Shown: positions 33,414-41,802 of the stretch, one piece after another
How the letters are laid out: each line of letters opens with the position of its first letter
How positions within the stretch are numbered: position 1 is the first letter of the stretch
Assembly (NCBI GenBank): GCA_934167875.1
Contig: CAKPMC010000005.1
Span: 1 to 64,000 of the forward strand
From: an uncultured Bacilli bacterium
GTDB taxonomy: Bacteria > Bacillota_I > Bacilli_A > RF39 > UBA660
DNA length: 64,000 nucleotides
Reading direction: 5' to 3'
The notes under the pieces: generated by a model
Seen by the model: only the letters and a program-made list of their open reading frames with translations
Told to the model about the DNA's origin: nothing
Database searches by the model: none
Program-made: the position numbers and the translations under genes

Positions 33414-33429
33414 TGTTTCACGTGAAACA
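33414..33429. promoter_or_regulatory. parS site 1
   Basis: Perfect palindrome TGTTTCACGTGAAACA, the ParB (Spo0J) binding site. After 1 nt it is followed by TGTGGAAAA (33431-33439), a DnaA-box-like 9-mer one mismatch from TGTGGATAA. Confidence 0.95.
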
Positions 33430-33518
33430 TTGTGGAAAATATAATTTAAATACATATATTTATAATTAAATTATTTAAAATTATAGTGTTTTGATACAAA
33501 TATTAACTAATTTTGCTA

Positions 33519-33534
33519 TGTTTCACGTGAAACA
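33519..33534. promoter_or_regulatory. parS site 2
   Basis: Perfect TGTTTCACGTGAAACA. It is abutted with no gap by TGTGAATAA (33535-33543), one mismatch from the DnaA box TGTGGATAA. Confidence 0.95.
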
Positions 33535-33624
33535 TGTGAATAACTATTATTTTATTAATATAATATATAAATAAAATAATAGTATGTAAAATTTAATCAT
33601 TTCAAAAAAACTAATAAAATCAGT

Positions 33625-33675
33625 ACTATATAAAGTAAAATATTATGATCTTAGTACGTTAATATTTTATATAGT
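33625..33675. repeat. Imperfect inverted repeat in the centromere-like region
   Basis: Arms ACTATATAAA...TATTA (33625-33645) and TAATATTTTATATAGT (33660-33675) are nearly complementary with a few unpaired bases, around a 14-nt centre. No T-run or gene is attached, so its role is unclear. Confidence 0.5.
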
Positions 33676-33738
33676 AAATATAATTATTATAAGCTATATT
33701 ATTTTCTAATATCATATAAATATTTAGAATAATATATA

Positions 33739-33754
33739 TGTTTCACGTGAAACA
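33739..33754. promoter_or_regulatory. parS site 3
   Basis: Perfect TGTTTCACGTGAAACA, first part of a complete composite unit: DnaA box TGTGGATAA (33756-33764) follows after 1 nt and a Noc site (33768-33781) after 3 more. Confidence 0.95.
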
Positions 33755-33755
33755 T

Positions 33756-33764
33756 TGTGGATAA
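33756..33764 (-). promoter_or_regulatory. DnaA box between parS 3 and a Noc site
   Basis: TGTGGATAA, the complement of the consensus DnaA box TTATCCACA, exact in all nine positions. Confidence 0.75.
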
Positions 33765-33767
33765 ATT

Positions 33768-33781
33768 ATTTCCCGGGAAAT
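33768..33781. promoter_or_regulatory. Noc-binding site in composite unit 3
   Basis: Exact ATTTCCCGGGAAAT within the longer palindrome ATTATTTCCCGGGAAATAAT, 3 nt after a perfect DnaA box. Confidence 0.9.
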
Positions 33782-33993
33782 AATTTGAAACATCGTATAT
33801 TACTCAAATAAATATATAATAACAAAATTATTAAATAGTGATGTAAATTAATAGCTGTTTTTTACACCAAATCACATAAGTAACAAGTAAGTAATATATT
33901 AATATTTATTTACATTACAGTAAAAATTAATTTTAAATTATGTAATTTAAATTAATAATTGTTTTAAGTACTTCATTAAAATAAATAAAACAA

Positions 33994-34009
33994 TGTTTCA
34001 CGTGAAACA
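33994..34009. promoter_or_regulatory. parS site 4
   Basis: Perfect TGTTTCACGTGAAACA abutting a perfect DnaA box (34010-34018), followed by a Noc site (34023-34036): the second complete composite unit. Confidence 0.95.
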
Positions 34010-34018
34010 TGTGGATAA
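34010..34018 (-). promoter_or_regulatory. DnaA box between parS 4 and a Noc site
   Basis: Exact TGTGGATAA directly joined to parS 4 and 4 nt before a Noc site. Confidence 0.75.
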
Positions 34019-34022
34019 ATTT

Positions 34023-34036
34023 ATTTCCCGGGAAAT
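34023..34036. promoter_or_regulatory. Noc-binding site in composite unit 4
   Basis: Exact ATTTCCCGGGAAAT. Its left flank departs by one base from the 20-bp extended palindrome seen at the other four sites. Confidence 0.9.
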
Positions 34037-34071
34037 AATTTATAAAAAATAGCTTTTAACAATTAATAAAA

Positions 34072-34080
34072 TTATCCACA
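34072..34080 (+). promoter_or_regulatory. DnaA box near parS 5
   Basis: Exact TTATCCACA, in opposite orientation to the boxes attached to parS 1-4, 19 bp before parS 5. Confidence 0.7.
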
Positions 34081-34099
34081 AATAAATAAATCAAAATAT

Positions 34100-34115
34100 A
34101 GTTTCACGTGAAACT
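34100..34115. promoter_or_regulatory. parS site 5 (variant ends)
   Basis: AGTTTCACGTGAAACT: still a perfect palindrome, but the outermost pair differs from the consensus T/A. It has no attached DnaA box and touches the T-run of the gyrA terminator. Confidence 0.8.
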
Positions 34116-34143
34116 AAAAAAGTATGTCTATTCAGACACACTT
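34116..34143 (-). terminator. gyrA terminator
   Basis: On the minus strand AAGTGTGTCT and AGACATACTT (one G-U pair) enclose GAAT and are followed by a T-run. The stem includes the last codons and stop of gyrA. Confidence 0.7.
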
Positions 34144-36773
34144 TCATTATTTTCACTTTCACTATTATCAAGTTCAGTAGCAGACTCAGTTGATTCTTCA
34201 TCTTCCTTAATAATGGTAGAAACAGTTGCTACCTTTTGATCATCTTTAAGTTTAATTAAACGAACACCTTGAGTAGCACGACCTAAGGTAGATATTTGAT
34301 CCATTGCCATTCTCATTACGATACCACTATCAGTAATAATAACTAAATCTTCTTCACCAGTAACAGCCTTTAATGATACTAACATACCATTCTTTTCAGT
34401 AACATTAAGTGCCTTAACACCCTTACTACCACGATGCGTTAATCTATATTCGTCAATTGGAGTCTTCTTTCCATAACCTTTTTCAGTAACTATTAATACC
34501 TGTTCATCAGAAGTAATTATTTCGCCACCTATAACCGTGCTATTACCTAATTCAATACCTTTAACACCAGAAGCAGTACGACCCATGACACGAATTTCGT
34601 TTTCCACAAATCTTACCATTCTTCCATTTGATGCACCAATAATAACTTCATTTTCTCCAGTAGTTTTACGAACAGATATAAGTTCATCATCTTCTTTTAA
34701 CGTTATAGCAATTTTTCCACTACTACGTATATTATCAAATTCACTTAAATCAGTACGTTTAACAATACCATTTTTAGTAACAAATACAAAGTAATTATAT
34801 TCATGTTCCTTAGCACTCAATGAAACAATAGAATTAATGCTTTCACCTTTTTCCACAGGTAATAAATTAACTATTGGCAGTCCTTTACTTTGTCTGCTAA
34901 ATTCTGGAACCTCATAACCTTTCATTCTGTATACCTTACCTTTATTACTAAAGAAGAATATATAATCATGAGTTTCCATATTAATCATCTTTTCCACAAA
35001 ATCCTCTTCATTAGTAGCCATACCTTTAATTCCTACTCCGCCACGATTTTGTGTACGATAAGCATCAACTGGCATTCTCTTAATATAACCTTTATTAGTT
35101 AATGTAATTAATATGTTATCCACAGGTATCAACGATTCATCCTCTATATATTCAATTGCTGTCATATCAATTTGAGTTCTACGATCATCACTGTACTTAC
35201 GCTTAATTTCTAGCATTTCCTCTTTAATAATATCTAGAACTCTTTGTCCATTAGCTAAAATATCCTTATAATCAGCTATCTTAACAAGTAAATCATTTAA
35301 TTCAGCTTCTACTTTTCCACGTTCTAATCCAGTTAAACGACGTAATCTCATCTCAAGAATACTGTTAGCTTGAATATCATCTAAAGCAAATCTAGACATT
35401 AAATTATTTCTTGCCTCATCATCACTTTCAGCAGCCCTAATAATATGTACAACTTCATCGATATTATCAAGTGCTATACGTAATCCTTCTAAAATATGAA
35501 CTCTTTCTTCAGCTTTTCCTAAATCATAACGAGTTCTTCTTAAAATTACTTCCTTTTGATGATCTATATATTTAGAAATAATATCCTTTATACCTAAAGT
35601 TCTAGGAGTTTGACCATCAAGAACTAAGAAAATAATACCATAAGATATTTGAAAATTAGTATGCTTATATAATTGATTCAAAATAACTTGTGCATTAGCA
35701 TCTTTCTTTAAAGTAATAGTAATTTTAATACCATCTTTTAAATCAGTATGATAATCAGAAATACCTTCAATAGTTTTATTATGAACAAGTTCAGCAACTT
35801 TATTTTTAAGTTCCATAGTATTAACACCGTAAGGAACTTCTGTAATAACTATTTGATGATGATTACCATTTTCTTCAATAGTAGCTTTACTACGAATAGT
35901 AATGGAACCTCGACCTGTTTCATAAGCTTTCTTAATACCAGAATTACCTAAAATAATACCACCTGTAGGAAAATCTGGTCCTTTAATATATTGCATCAAT
36001 CCCATGGTATCAATATCTGGATTATCAATATACGCAACACAACCATCTATAACTTCTCCTAAATTATGTGGTGGAATATTAGTAGCCATACCAACTGCAA
36101 TACCCATAGATCCATTAACAAGTACATTAGGAAATCTAGAAGGTAATACTTTAGGTTCTTTTCTTGTAGCATCAAAGTTGTCATCCATATCAACAGTATC
36201 TTTATTAATATCCCTTAATAATTCCAATGAAATTTTAGCAAGCCTTGACTCGGTATAACGCATTGCTGCTGCGCCATCTCCTTCAATATTACCAAAATTA
36301 CCATGGCCATCAATTAACATATATCTTTGGTTAAAATCTTGCGCTAAACGTACCATTGCTTCATAAATAGAACTATCTCCATGTGGGTGATAATTACCCA
36401 TAACTTCTCCGACCGTTTTAGCGCTCTTTCTGTGAGGTTTATCAGGTGTATAACCAGATTCATACATAGACCATAAAATACGTCTGTGAACAGGCTTTAA
36501 ACCATCTCTAAGGTCAGGTAATGCACGAGACTTAATAACACTCATTGAATATTCCATAAAAGAAGTTTTAACTTCATCTACAATGTTATTATGATCTAAT
36601 CTATCTCTTTCATGAAAATATCCACTAAAATTACCATTAGATTTAATTATATCAATATCTTCTTGAGAATTATTATCATTAGTATTAGAAGTATCATCAG
36701 TAACATTATCAGTATTATTATCTTCTTCACTAGCTCTAGCTAATAATTCATTTAAATCATCTTTGTTATCCAT
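34128..36773 (-). CDS. gyrA: DNA gyrase subunit A
   Basis: The breakage-reunion subunit that introduces negative supercoils with GyrB. The active-site Tyr is in AAMRYTES, the GyrA box in QNRGGVGIKGM (usually QRRGGKG-like), and the C-terminal pinwheel follows. The quinolone-resistance region reads HPHGDSSIYEAM, the usual drug-sensitive-type residues (Ser and Glu). An Asp/Asn-rich acidic extension of about 60 residues precedes the normal start of the family, before VKTSFMEYSMSVI. 881 residues. GGGAGG precedes the ATG; gyrB ends 11 bp upstream. Confidence 0.97.
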   Translation of the reverse strand: MDNKDDLNELLARASEEDNNTDNVTDDTSNTNDNNSQEDIDIIKSNGNFSGYFHERDRLDHNNIVDEVKTSFMEYSMSVIKSRALPDLRDGLKPVHRRILWSMYESGYTPDKPHRKSAKTVGEVMGNYHPHGDSSIYEAMVRLAQDFNQRYMLIDGHGNFGNIEGDGAAAMRYTESRLAKISLELLRDINKDTVDMDDNFDATRKEPKVLPSRFPNVLVNGSMGIAVGMATNIPPHNLGEVIDGCVAYIDNPDIDTMGLMQYIKGPDFPTGGIILGNSGIKKAYETGRGSITIRSKATIEENGNHHQIVITEVPYGVNTMELKNKVAELVHNKTIEGISDYHTDLKDGIKITITLKKDANAQVILNQLYKHTNFQISYGIIFLVLDGQTPRTLGIKDIISKYIDHQKEVILRRTRYDLGKAEERVHILEGLRIALDNIDEVVHIIRAAESDDEARNNLMSRFALDDIQANSILEMRLRRLTGLERGKVEAELNDLLVKIADYKDILANGQRVLDIIKEEMLEIKRKYSDDRRTQIDMTAIEYIEDESLIPVDNILITLTNKGYIKRMPVDAYRTQNRGGVGIKGMATNEEDFVEKMINMETHDYIFFFSNKGKVYRMKGYEVPEFSRQSKGLPIVNLLPVEKGESINSIVSLSAKEHEYNYFVFVTKNGIVKRTDLSEFDNIRSSGKIAITLKEDDELISVRKTTGENEVIIGASNGRMVRFVENEIRVMGRTASGVKGIELGNSTVIGGEIITSDEQVLIVTEKGYGKKTPIDEYRLTHRGSKGVKALNVTEKNGMLVSLKAVTGEEDLVIITDSGIVMRMAMDQISTLGRATQGVRLIKLKDDQKVATVSTIIKEDEESTESATELDNSESENNESVSE

Positions 36774-36784
36774 ACTACGCCTCC

Positions 36785-38722
36785 CTAAATATCAAGATTT
36801 TGAACATAATCTGCATTTTCTTCTATAAATTTTCTTCTAGGATCTACTTCATCACCCATTAATTTTTCAAATATTGCATCAGCAGCTACACAATCATCAA
36901 CAGTAATCTTTCTTAAAACTCTCTTTTCAATATCCATAGTTGTTTCATTTAATTCTTCAGCATCCATTTCCCCTAAACCTTTCATACGAGCTATTTCAGC
37001 TTTAGAACGAACATTTTCTGGTAATGAATTCAAATATGCAGCTAATTCATCATCATTAAGTACATATTTTCTAGTTTTACCATGCATAATTCTATATAAA
37101 GGTGGTTGAGCAGCATAAACATGCCCAGCTTCAACAATAGGTCTAAAGAAACGATAAAATAATGTTAATAATAATACACGTATATGTGAACCATCAACAT
37201 CGGCATCAGTCATAATAATAATTTTGTCATATCTAAGTTTAGATAAATCAAAATATTCACCAATTCCAGTACCAAAAGCTGTAATAATAGTCTTAATTTC
37301 TTCGTTACTAAGTGCTTTATCTACTCTAGCCTTTTCTACATTTAAAATTTTACCTCTTAGTGGTAATATTGCTTGAGTCATTGAATCTCTACCTTTTTTA
37401 GCAGAACCACCAGCACTATCTCCTTCGACTATAAATATTTCAGAAATGCTAGGATCTTTACTCTTACAGTCAGATAATTTACCAAAGAAATTAGTAACAG
37501 CTAAATCACTCTTTCTAGTAGCTTCTCTTGCTCTCTTAGCAGCCATTCTGGCATTTCTAGCTAATAATGCCTTATTAACAATAATTTTAGCATCTTCAGG
37601 ATTTTCTAATAAAAATCTTTCAAATCCTTCAGCAAAAACACTATCAGCTAAACTTCTAACTTCAGAATTACCAAGTCTTCCTTTAGTTTGTCCTTCAAAT
37701 TGAGGATTTGGATGCTTACAAGAAATAATCATAGTAAGACCTTCTTTAACATCATCCTCTTTTAAGTTTTCGTCTTTTTCTTTTAACATATTATTTTTTC
37801 TAGCATAATTATTAATTACTCTTGATAAAGCTCTTTTAACACCATCTTCATGTGTTCCACCATCATGAGTGTTAATATTATTAACAAAAGAATAAATATT
37901 AGTATTATAAGAAGTGTTATACTGCATAGCTACTTCAAAAAATACACCATCTTTTTCCCCACTTAGGTGAATAATATCTTGATGAATTGGTGTTTTTTCC
38001 TGATTAATGAATTTAACATATTCACTAATACCACCTTCATAAAGGAAAGTTTCACCAGTAGTATCTTCTAAGTCACGATCATCTCTTATATTAATAGATA
38101 ATCCCCTATTTAAAAATGCTAATTCACGAATTCTTACTTTTAATGTTTCATAATCATATATATCTGTATCAAATATTTCAGGATCAGGTTTAAATGTAAC
38201 TGTAGTACCAGTTCTATCTTCACTACATTCACCAATTACATGTAATGGCTGTACTGTATGTCCACCATTTTCAAAACGAATTTGATGTATTTTACCATTT
38301 TTATAAACTGTAACTTCTACCCATTTACTAAGAGCATTAACAACACTAGCACCAACACCATGAAGTCCACCTGATACTTTGTATCCTCCACCACCAAATT
38401 TACCACCAGCATGAAGTACAGTATAAACTGTTTCAACTGTAGAAATACCTGTTTTAGGGTGAATATCAACTGGTATACCACGACCATCATCTTTAACAGT
38501 TATTGAATTATCTTTATTAATAACTACTTCAATATTATGACAATAACCAGCTAATGCTTCATCTATAGCATTATCCACAATTTCCCATACCAAATGATGT
38601 AGACCTTTTACATCAGTAGTACCAATATACATACCAGGTCTTTTTCTTACTGCTTCTAACCCTTCAAGTACTTGAATATCCGAAGCATCATAATGATTTG
38701 TAACTTTTTCTTCCATATCCAT
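36785..38722 (-). CDS. gyrB: DNA gyrase subunit B
   Basis: The ATPase subunit of gyrase, 645 residues. The GHKL ATP site shows IVDNAIDEALAG, DDGRGIPVD and GGLHGVGASVVNALS. The Toprim domain has IVEGDSAGGSAK and DADVDGSHIR. The ATG at 38722 is preceded by a modest GGCGGG site; a Met two codons later is possible. recF ends 2 bp upstream, so recF-gyrB-gyrA form one operon, as in Bacillus without yaaB/remB. Confidence 0.97.
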   Translation of the reverse strand: MDMEEKVTNHYDASDIQVLEGLEAVRKRPGMYIGTTDVKGLHHLVWEIVDNAIDEALAGYCHNIEVVINKDNSITVKDDGRGIPVDIHPKTGISTVETVYTVLHAGGKFGGGGYKVSGGLHGVGASVVNALSKWVEVTVYKNGKIHQIRFENGGHTVQPLHVIGECSEDRTGTTVTFKPDPEIFDTDIYDYETLKVRIRELAFLNRGLSINIRDDRDLEDTTGETFLYEGGISEYVKFINQEKTPIHQDIIHLSGEKDGVFFEVAMQYNTSYNTNIYSFVNNINTHDGGTHEDGVKRALSRVINNYARKNNMLKEKDENLKEDDVKEGLTMIISCKHPNPQFEGQTKGRLGNSEVRSLADSVFAEGFERFLLENPEDAKIIVNKALLARNARMAAKRAREATRKSDLAVTNFFGKLSDCKSKDPSISEIFIVEGDSAGGSAKKGRDSMTQAILPLRGKILNVEKARVDKALSNEEIKTIITAFGTGIGEYFDLSKLRYDKIIIMTDADVDGSHIRVLLLTLFYRFFRPIVEAGHVYAAQPPLYRIMHGKTRKYVLNDDELAAYLNSLPENVRSKAEIARMKGLGEMDAEELNETTMDIEKRVLRKITVDDCVAADAIFEKLMGDEVDPRRKFIEENADYVQNLDI

Positions 38723-38724
38723 CT

Positions 38725-39840
38725 TTATCCCGCCTTTTCATTTATAGTTCCATGGTCAACCACAAAAATTTTAGAGTTTTTAATAATTTTTTTATTAATA
38801 TTTTTTAAATCAGTCGTAGTAATAATAGTTTGTATATTATCAGGTATATATTTTATTAAAGCATTTCTTTTTTCGATATCAAGTTCACTAAAAATATCAT
38901 CTAGTAATAAAATAGGACTATCATTTTTTTCATCAATGAATATTTGAACTTCTGATAGTTTAAAAGCAATTATAGCTAATCGTTTTTGACCCTGTGATGC
39001 ATAAAATTTCATATTTTGTTTATCTATATAGAATGAAAAATCATCTCGATGTGGTCCATATAAAGTCATACCCTGTGATAATTCTCTTTTAAAATTAGTT
39101 TTAAGTTTATGATAAAACTTATTTTTAATACTTTCTTCATCAAATTTATCTAGTTCTAAACTATTTTCATATAAAATATTAAGTCCATTAATATTCATTA
39201 TATTTTTATATATATTACCTATTCTATTATTTACTTGATCTAAATACTGTTTTCTATATTTATAAATTAAAACAGCCCTATCAACTAGTTTTTCATTTAT
39301 TATATCTAAATATCTATTATCAGTAAGTCCATTAATAGACATTTGTTTTAAGTATTCATTTCTAGTTTTTAAAATTTTATTATACTCATTTAAATAAGTA
39401 ACATACATAGGATATAATTGACTAATTTGTGTATTTAATAAGTTTCTTCTAACTTGAGGAGAACCATTTATTATATCCAAATCAGTTGGACTAAACATAA
39501 TTACATTCATATTTGAAATATAAGAAGATATTTTTTTTATTTCTTTATTATTTACAAAAACTTTTTTACTATCTAAAAGAAATTTAACCTCTAATTCTAA
39601 TAATTTACTACTATTTCTTAATAATCCTTTAACACCACCTGACTGATAACCATCTTTAATAATATTATTTTCAAAACCTAAACGATGTGATTTTGTAAGT
39701 GCAAGTATATAAATACTTTCTATTATATTTGTTTTTCCTTGAGCATTATTTCCTATAAAAATATTTGTTTTGTCACATAATTTTATTGTTTCTTTTTTGT
39801 AATTACGAAATTGATTTACTTCTAATTTTGATAAATACAT
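38725..39840 (-). CDS. recF: DNA replication and repair protein RecF
   Basis: An SMC-like ATPase that helps load RecA at single-strand gaps, 371 residues. Walker A GNNAQGKTN near residue 31, the ABC-type signature SQGQKRLAIIAFKLSE, and Walker B ILLLDDIFSELD are all present. The ATG at 39840 with TGAGG upstream is used; the frame runs four codons further. recF lies between comK and gyrB; the small S4-domain gene yaaA that usually precedes it is missing. Confidence 0.96.
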   Translation of the reverse strand: MYLSKLEVNQFRNYKKETIKLCDKTNIFIGNNAQGKTNIIESIYILALTKSHRLGFENNIIKDGYQSGGVKGLLRNSSKLLELEVKFLLDSKKVFVNNKEIKKISSYISNMNVIMFSPTDLDIINGSPQVRRNLLNTQISQLYPMYVTYLNEYNKILKTRNEYLKQMSINGLTDNRYLDIINEKLVDRAVLIYKYRKQYLDQVNNRIGNIYKNIMNINGLNILYENSLELDKFDEESIKNKFYHKLKTNFKRELSQGMTLYGPHRDDFSFYIDKQNMKFYASQGQKRLAIIAFKLSEVQIFIDEKNDSPILLLDDIFSELDIEKRNALIKYIPDNIQTIITTTDLKNINKKIIKNSKIFVVDHGTINEKAG

Positions 39841-39935
39841 AAAAAACCTCAAAAAAACTCATATAATCACCTTTTGTACCTTTTTGTACTCCTATACCTA
39901 CACATATATTATAACATAATACAGGCTTAAAAACA

Positions 39936-39964
39936 CAAAAAAAGAGAATTTTATCTCTTTTTTT
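39936..39964 (-). terminator. Candidate terminator after the comK-like gene
   Basis: Inverted repeat AAAAAGAGA / TCTCTTTTT with loop ATTTTA at 39939-39964, followed on the minus strand by T. It separates the comK-like gene from recF. Confidence 0.6.
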
Positions 39965-39966
39965 AT

Positions 39967-40419
39967 CTATATTTTAGTTAATTTTCTCTCATTTAAAATC
40001 AAATTAAGTCTAGAAGCTCTCATAACCTGATTTTCTATTGATTTTTTTGACATATTTGTCTTTATTTTTTGACCATTTTTAAGAACTATATATGTAATAT
40101 TATCAGTTTTTTCAACATTCTTATACCACTTTAAAGCTATCCATATACAATCACTGTTTTCTGGTGAAGTAATTGGAAAAAAAATCATTTCTGAACTTTC
40201 TTCTACTATAATTGGTAATTTATAATTTGCTCCTAACATTCTTTTACTTCCATCTACTCTGCCAGAATAAGAGCTTCCAAAATACTGACAAGAATAATCC
40301 ATTACTTCATAACTACTGTTTGATAACTTATATTCATTATTTTTTTCATAAACTTTTGAATTATTTTTATCAATTCCTAATACTGCCATTGTTTCATCAT
40401 TTACTTCATACTCTTTCAT
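39967..40419 (-). CDS. comK: Competence transcription factor ComK-like protein
   Basis: A 150-residue ComK homologue. Resemblance to B. subtilis ComK runs through most of the protein: YEVNDETMAVLGID near the N-terminus, the CQYFGSSYSGRVDG block, LPIIVEESSEMIFFPITSP, CIWIALKW and SIENQVMRASRLNLIL. B. subtilis ComK (192 residues) activates the DNA-uptake genes. The protein here ends about 40 residues earlier, lacking the C-terminal part. AGGGGGA precedes the ATG at 40419. It lies between recF and dnaN, the usual place of yaaA, as a single-gene unit with its own terminator. No competence target is visible in this window. Confidence 0.82.
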   Translation of the reverse strand: MKEYEVNDETMAVLGIDKNNSKVYEKNNEYKLSNSSYEVMDYSCQYFGSSYSGRVDGSKRMLGANYKLPIIVEESSEMIFFPITSPENSDCIWIALKWYKNVEKTDNITYIVLKNGQKIKTNMSKKSIENQVMRASRLNLILNERKLTKI

Positions 40420-40502
40420 ATTATTTCCCCCTGCAATCAAATTGCAAGTCATACTATAACAGTATAATTAGTCGAAAATAATCGAAAAATGTCATATTAT
40501 AT

Positions 40503-40534
40503 AAAAAAATAAAAAGTGAAAAAATTCACTTTTT
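40503..40534 (-). terminator. dnaN terminator
   Basis: Arms AAAAAGTGAA / TTCACTTTTT (40511-40534) with a 4-nt loop, followed on the minus strand by a T-rich run, 5 bases after the dnaN stop. Confidence 0.7.
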
Positions 40535-40538
40535 AATC

Positions 40539-41660
40539 TTAATATGTTCTAATTGGTAATACTAATTGTGTTAATCCTTCATCTTTACTTGAATTTAAGA
40601 TAATAGGTTTTACTTCTCCAACAAATGAAATACTTACTTGTTCATCATTAAATGATTTTAAAGCTTCCATCATATACTTAGCTACAAATGATATTCTTAA
40701 ATTTTCATCATTATCTTTTTCTATGTTCATTTTTTCTTCTACTCTACCTATTTCAGCAGAACTGCTTCTAACAAATAATTTATTACCTTCTATTTCAAAT
40801 GTAACTATATTCTTTTCCTTATCACTAGTTAAAATACTAGCACGATCAATTACATTATATAACTCATTAACATTAACTTTAATAGCTAATAAGAATTCAT
40901 CTGGTAATAAATTAGCTGTATTAGGATAAGTACCACTAATTAATCTAGATTGAAATAATATATTTTGATACTTTATTAATACCTTATTATTAAATATATG
41001 TAACTCTACTTTTTCATCACTATCATCCATTATTTTAATAAATTCTAATAAATTTTTACTAGGTATTACTATATTATAATTATCTTCTACTGCATTATCT
41101 AATGTTATTATTCTTCTAGCTAAACGGTATGAGTCAGTTGAATTACATTCCATTACGTTACCAACTATCTTAAAATTAATCCCAGTTAAAATAGGTCTAG
41201 ATTCATCACTAGAAGAAGCAAAAGAAGTTTGATAAATAATACTTCTAAATGTTCTACTATCTATTGCTAATGGGTTTTTGCTTAAATCTAAATTAATACT
41301 TGGATATTCATTTTTATTAATACCATTTAAATTAAATTCACTATTATCTGTGTAAATAGTTATTTTTAATTCATCAATTACTTCAATATTAATAAATTCA
41401 TCTGGTAATTTACGTACTATATCAAGAATATATTTACCTTGAATAATAATACTTCCTTCTTTTTCAACTTCCATATCATCTGTTTTATCAATAAATACTT
41501 GTATAGTAATATCATTATCACTCGCTGTAAGTAATAAACCATTACTTGTCAAATCAAATTTAATTCCAGATAATACAGGAACTAAATTTCTACTTGATAA
41601 AGCTTTTGAAACTTTATTTAATCCATCTAATAACACTTCTTTTTTAATTTTTAATTTCAT
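40539..41660 (-). CDS. dnaN: DNA polymerase III beta sliding clamp
   Basis: The ring clamp that tethers the replicative polymerase, 373 residues, with three repeated clamp domains. Landmarks include an N-terminal MKLKIKKEVLLDGLNKVSKALS, the middle SSDESRPILTGINFK and a C-terminal VLPIRTY that fits the family end (typically PxRxx). AAGGA precedes the ATG at 41660. The 140-bp gap to dnaA holds DnaA boxes and the probable unwinding element. Confidence 0.97.
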   Translation of the reverse strand: MKLKIKKEVLLDGLNKVSKALSSRNLVPVLSGIKFDLTSNGLLLTASDNDITIQVFIDKTDDMEVEKEGSIIIQGKYILDIVRKLPDEFINIEVIDELKITIYTDNSEFNLNGINKNEYPSINLDLSKNPLAIDSRTFRSIIYQTSFASSSDESRPILTGINFKIVGNVMECNSTDSYRLARRIITLDNAVEDNYNIVIPSKNLLEFIKIMDDSDEKVELHIFNNKVLIKYQNILFQSRLISGTYPNTANLLPDEFLLAIKVNVNELYNVIDRASILTSDKEKNIVTFEIEGNKLFVRSSSAEIGRVEEKMNIEKDNDENLRISFVAKYMMEALKSFNDEQVSISFVGEVKPIILNSSKDEGLTQLVLPIRTY

Positions 41661-41681
41661 ATATATTCCTTCTTTCTTAAA

Positions 41682-41721
41682 TAGTTATTATTATTATTAT
41701 TACTGTGGAAACTGTGTATAA
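41682..41721 (-). other. Probable DnaA-trio unwinding element in the dnaA-dnaN gap
   Basis: Read on the minus strand, a DnaA box GTTTCCACA (41704-41712) is followed by one G and then six TAA triplets and a CTA (41682-41702). This matches the layout of the B. subtilis basal unwinding system: a DnaA box, a short G-containing spacer, and trinucleotides that DnaA grips as single strand. A second box-like 9-mer, TGTGTATAA (41713-41721), touches it on the other side. Confidence 0.65.
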
Positions 41722-41802
41722 GTGTCATCCAACCTTATTTTATCACATTTTTACTAAAATTTACCTGTGGAAAAAAAGTTTTAAATTTGCATTTTATCCA
41801 CA
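41704..41802. other. oriC lobe 2: DnaA boxes between dnaA and dnaN
   Basis: Contains TGTGGAAAC (41704-41712), TGTGTATAA (41713-41721), TGTGGAAAA (41766-41774) and a perfect TTATCCACA (41794-41802) that touches the dnaA stop codon. Together with the cluster upstream of dnaA this gives the two-part origin layout known from Bacillus. Confidence 0.75.

Larger units (their letters stand above)
33371..34127. other. Non-coding centromere-like region with parS, DnaA boxes and Noc sites
   Basis: A 0.75-kb AT-rich gap without any supportable gene, between the SRP RNA gene and gyrA. It holds five parS sites, two Noc sites, three perfect DnaA boxes and two near matches. Four parS copies are each followed at 0-1 nt by a DnaA-box-like sequence in the same orientation. 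The two complete units (33739-33781 and 33994-34036) have the order parS, DnaA box, Noc site. Between units lies AT-rich sequence with a long imperfect inverted repeat (33625-33675). ParB, DnaA and Noc are all encoded in this window. Confidence 0.9.

Noticed and set aside
36004..36258. Open frames on the plus strand inside gyrA and gyrB
   Set aside because: Antisense shadows of highly conserved genes, without start signals or homology.
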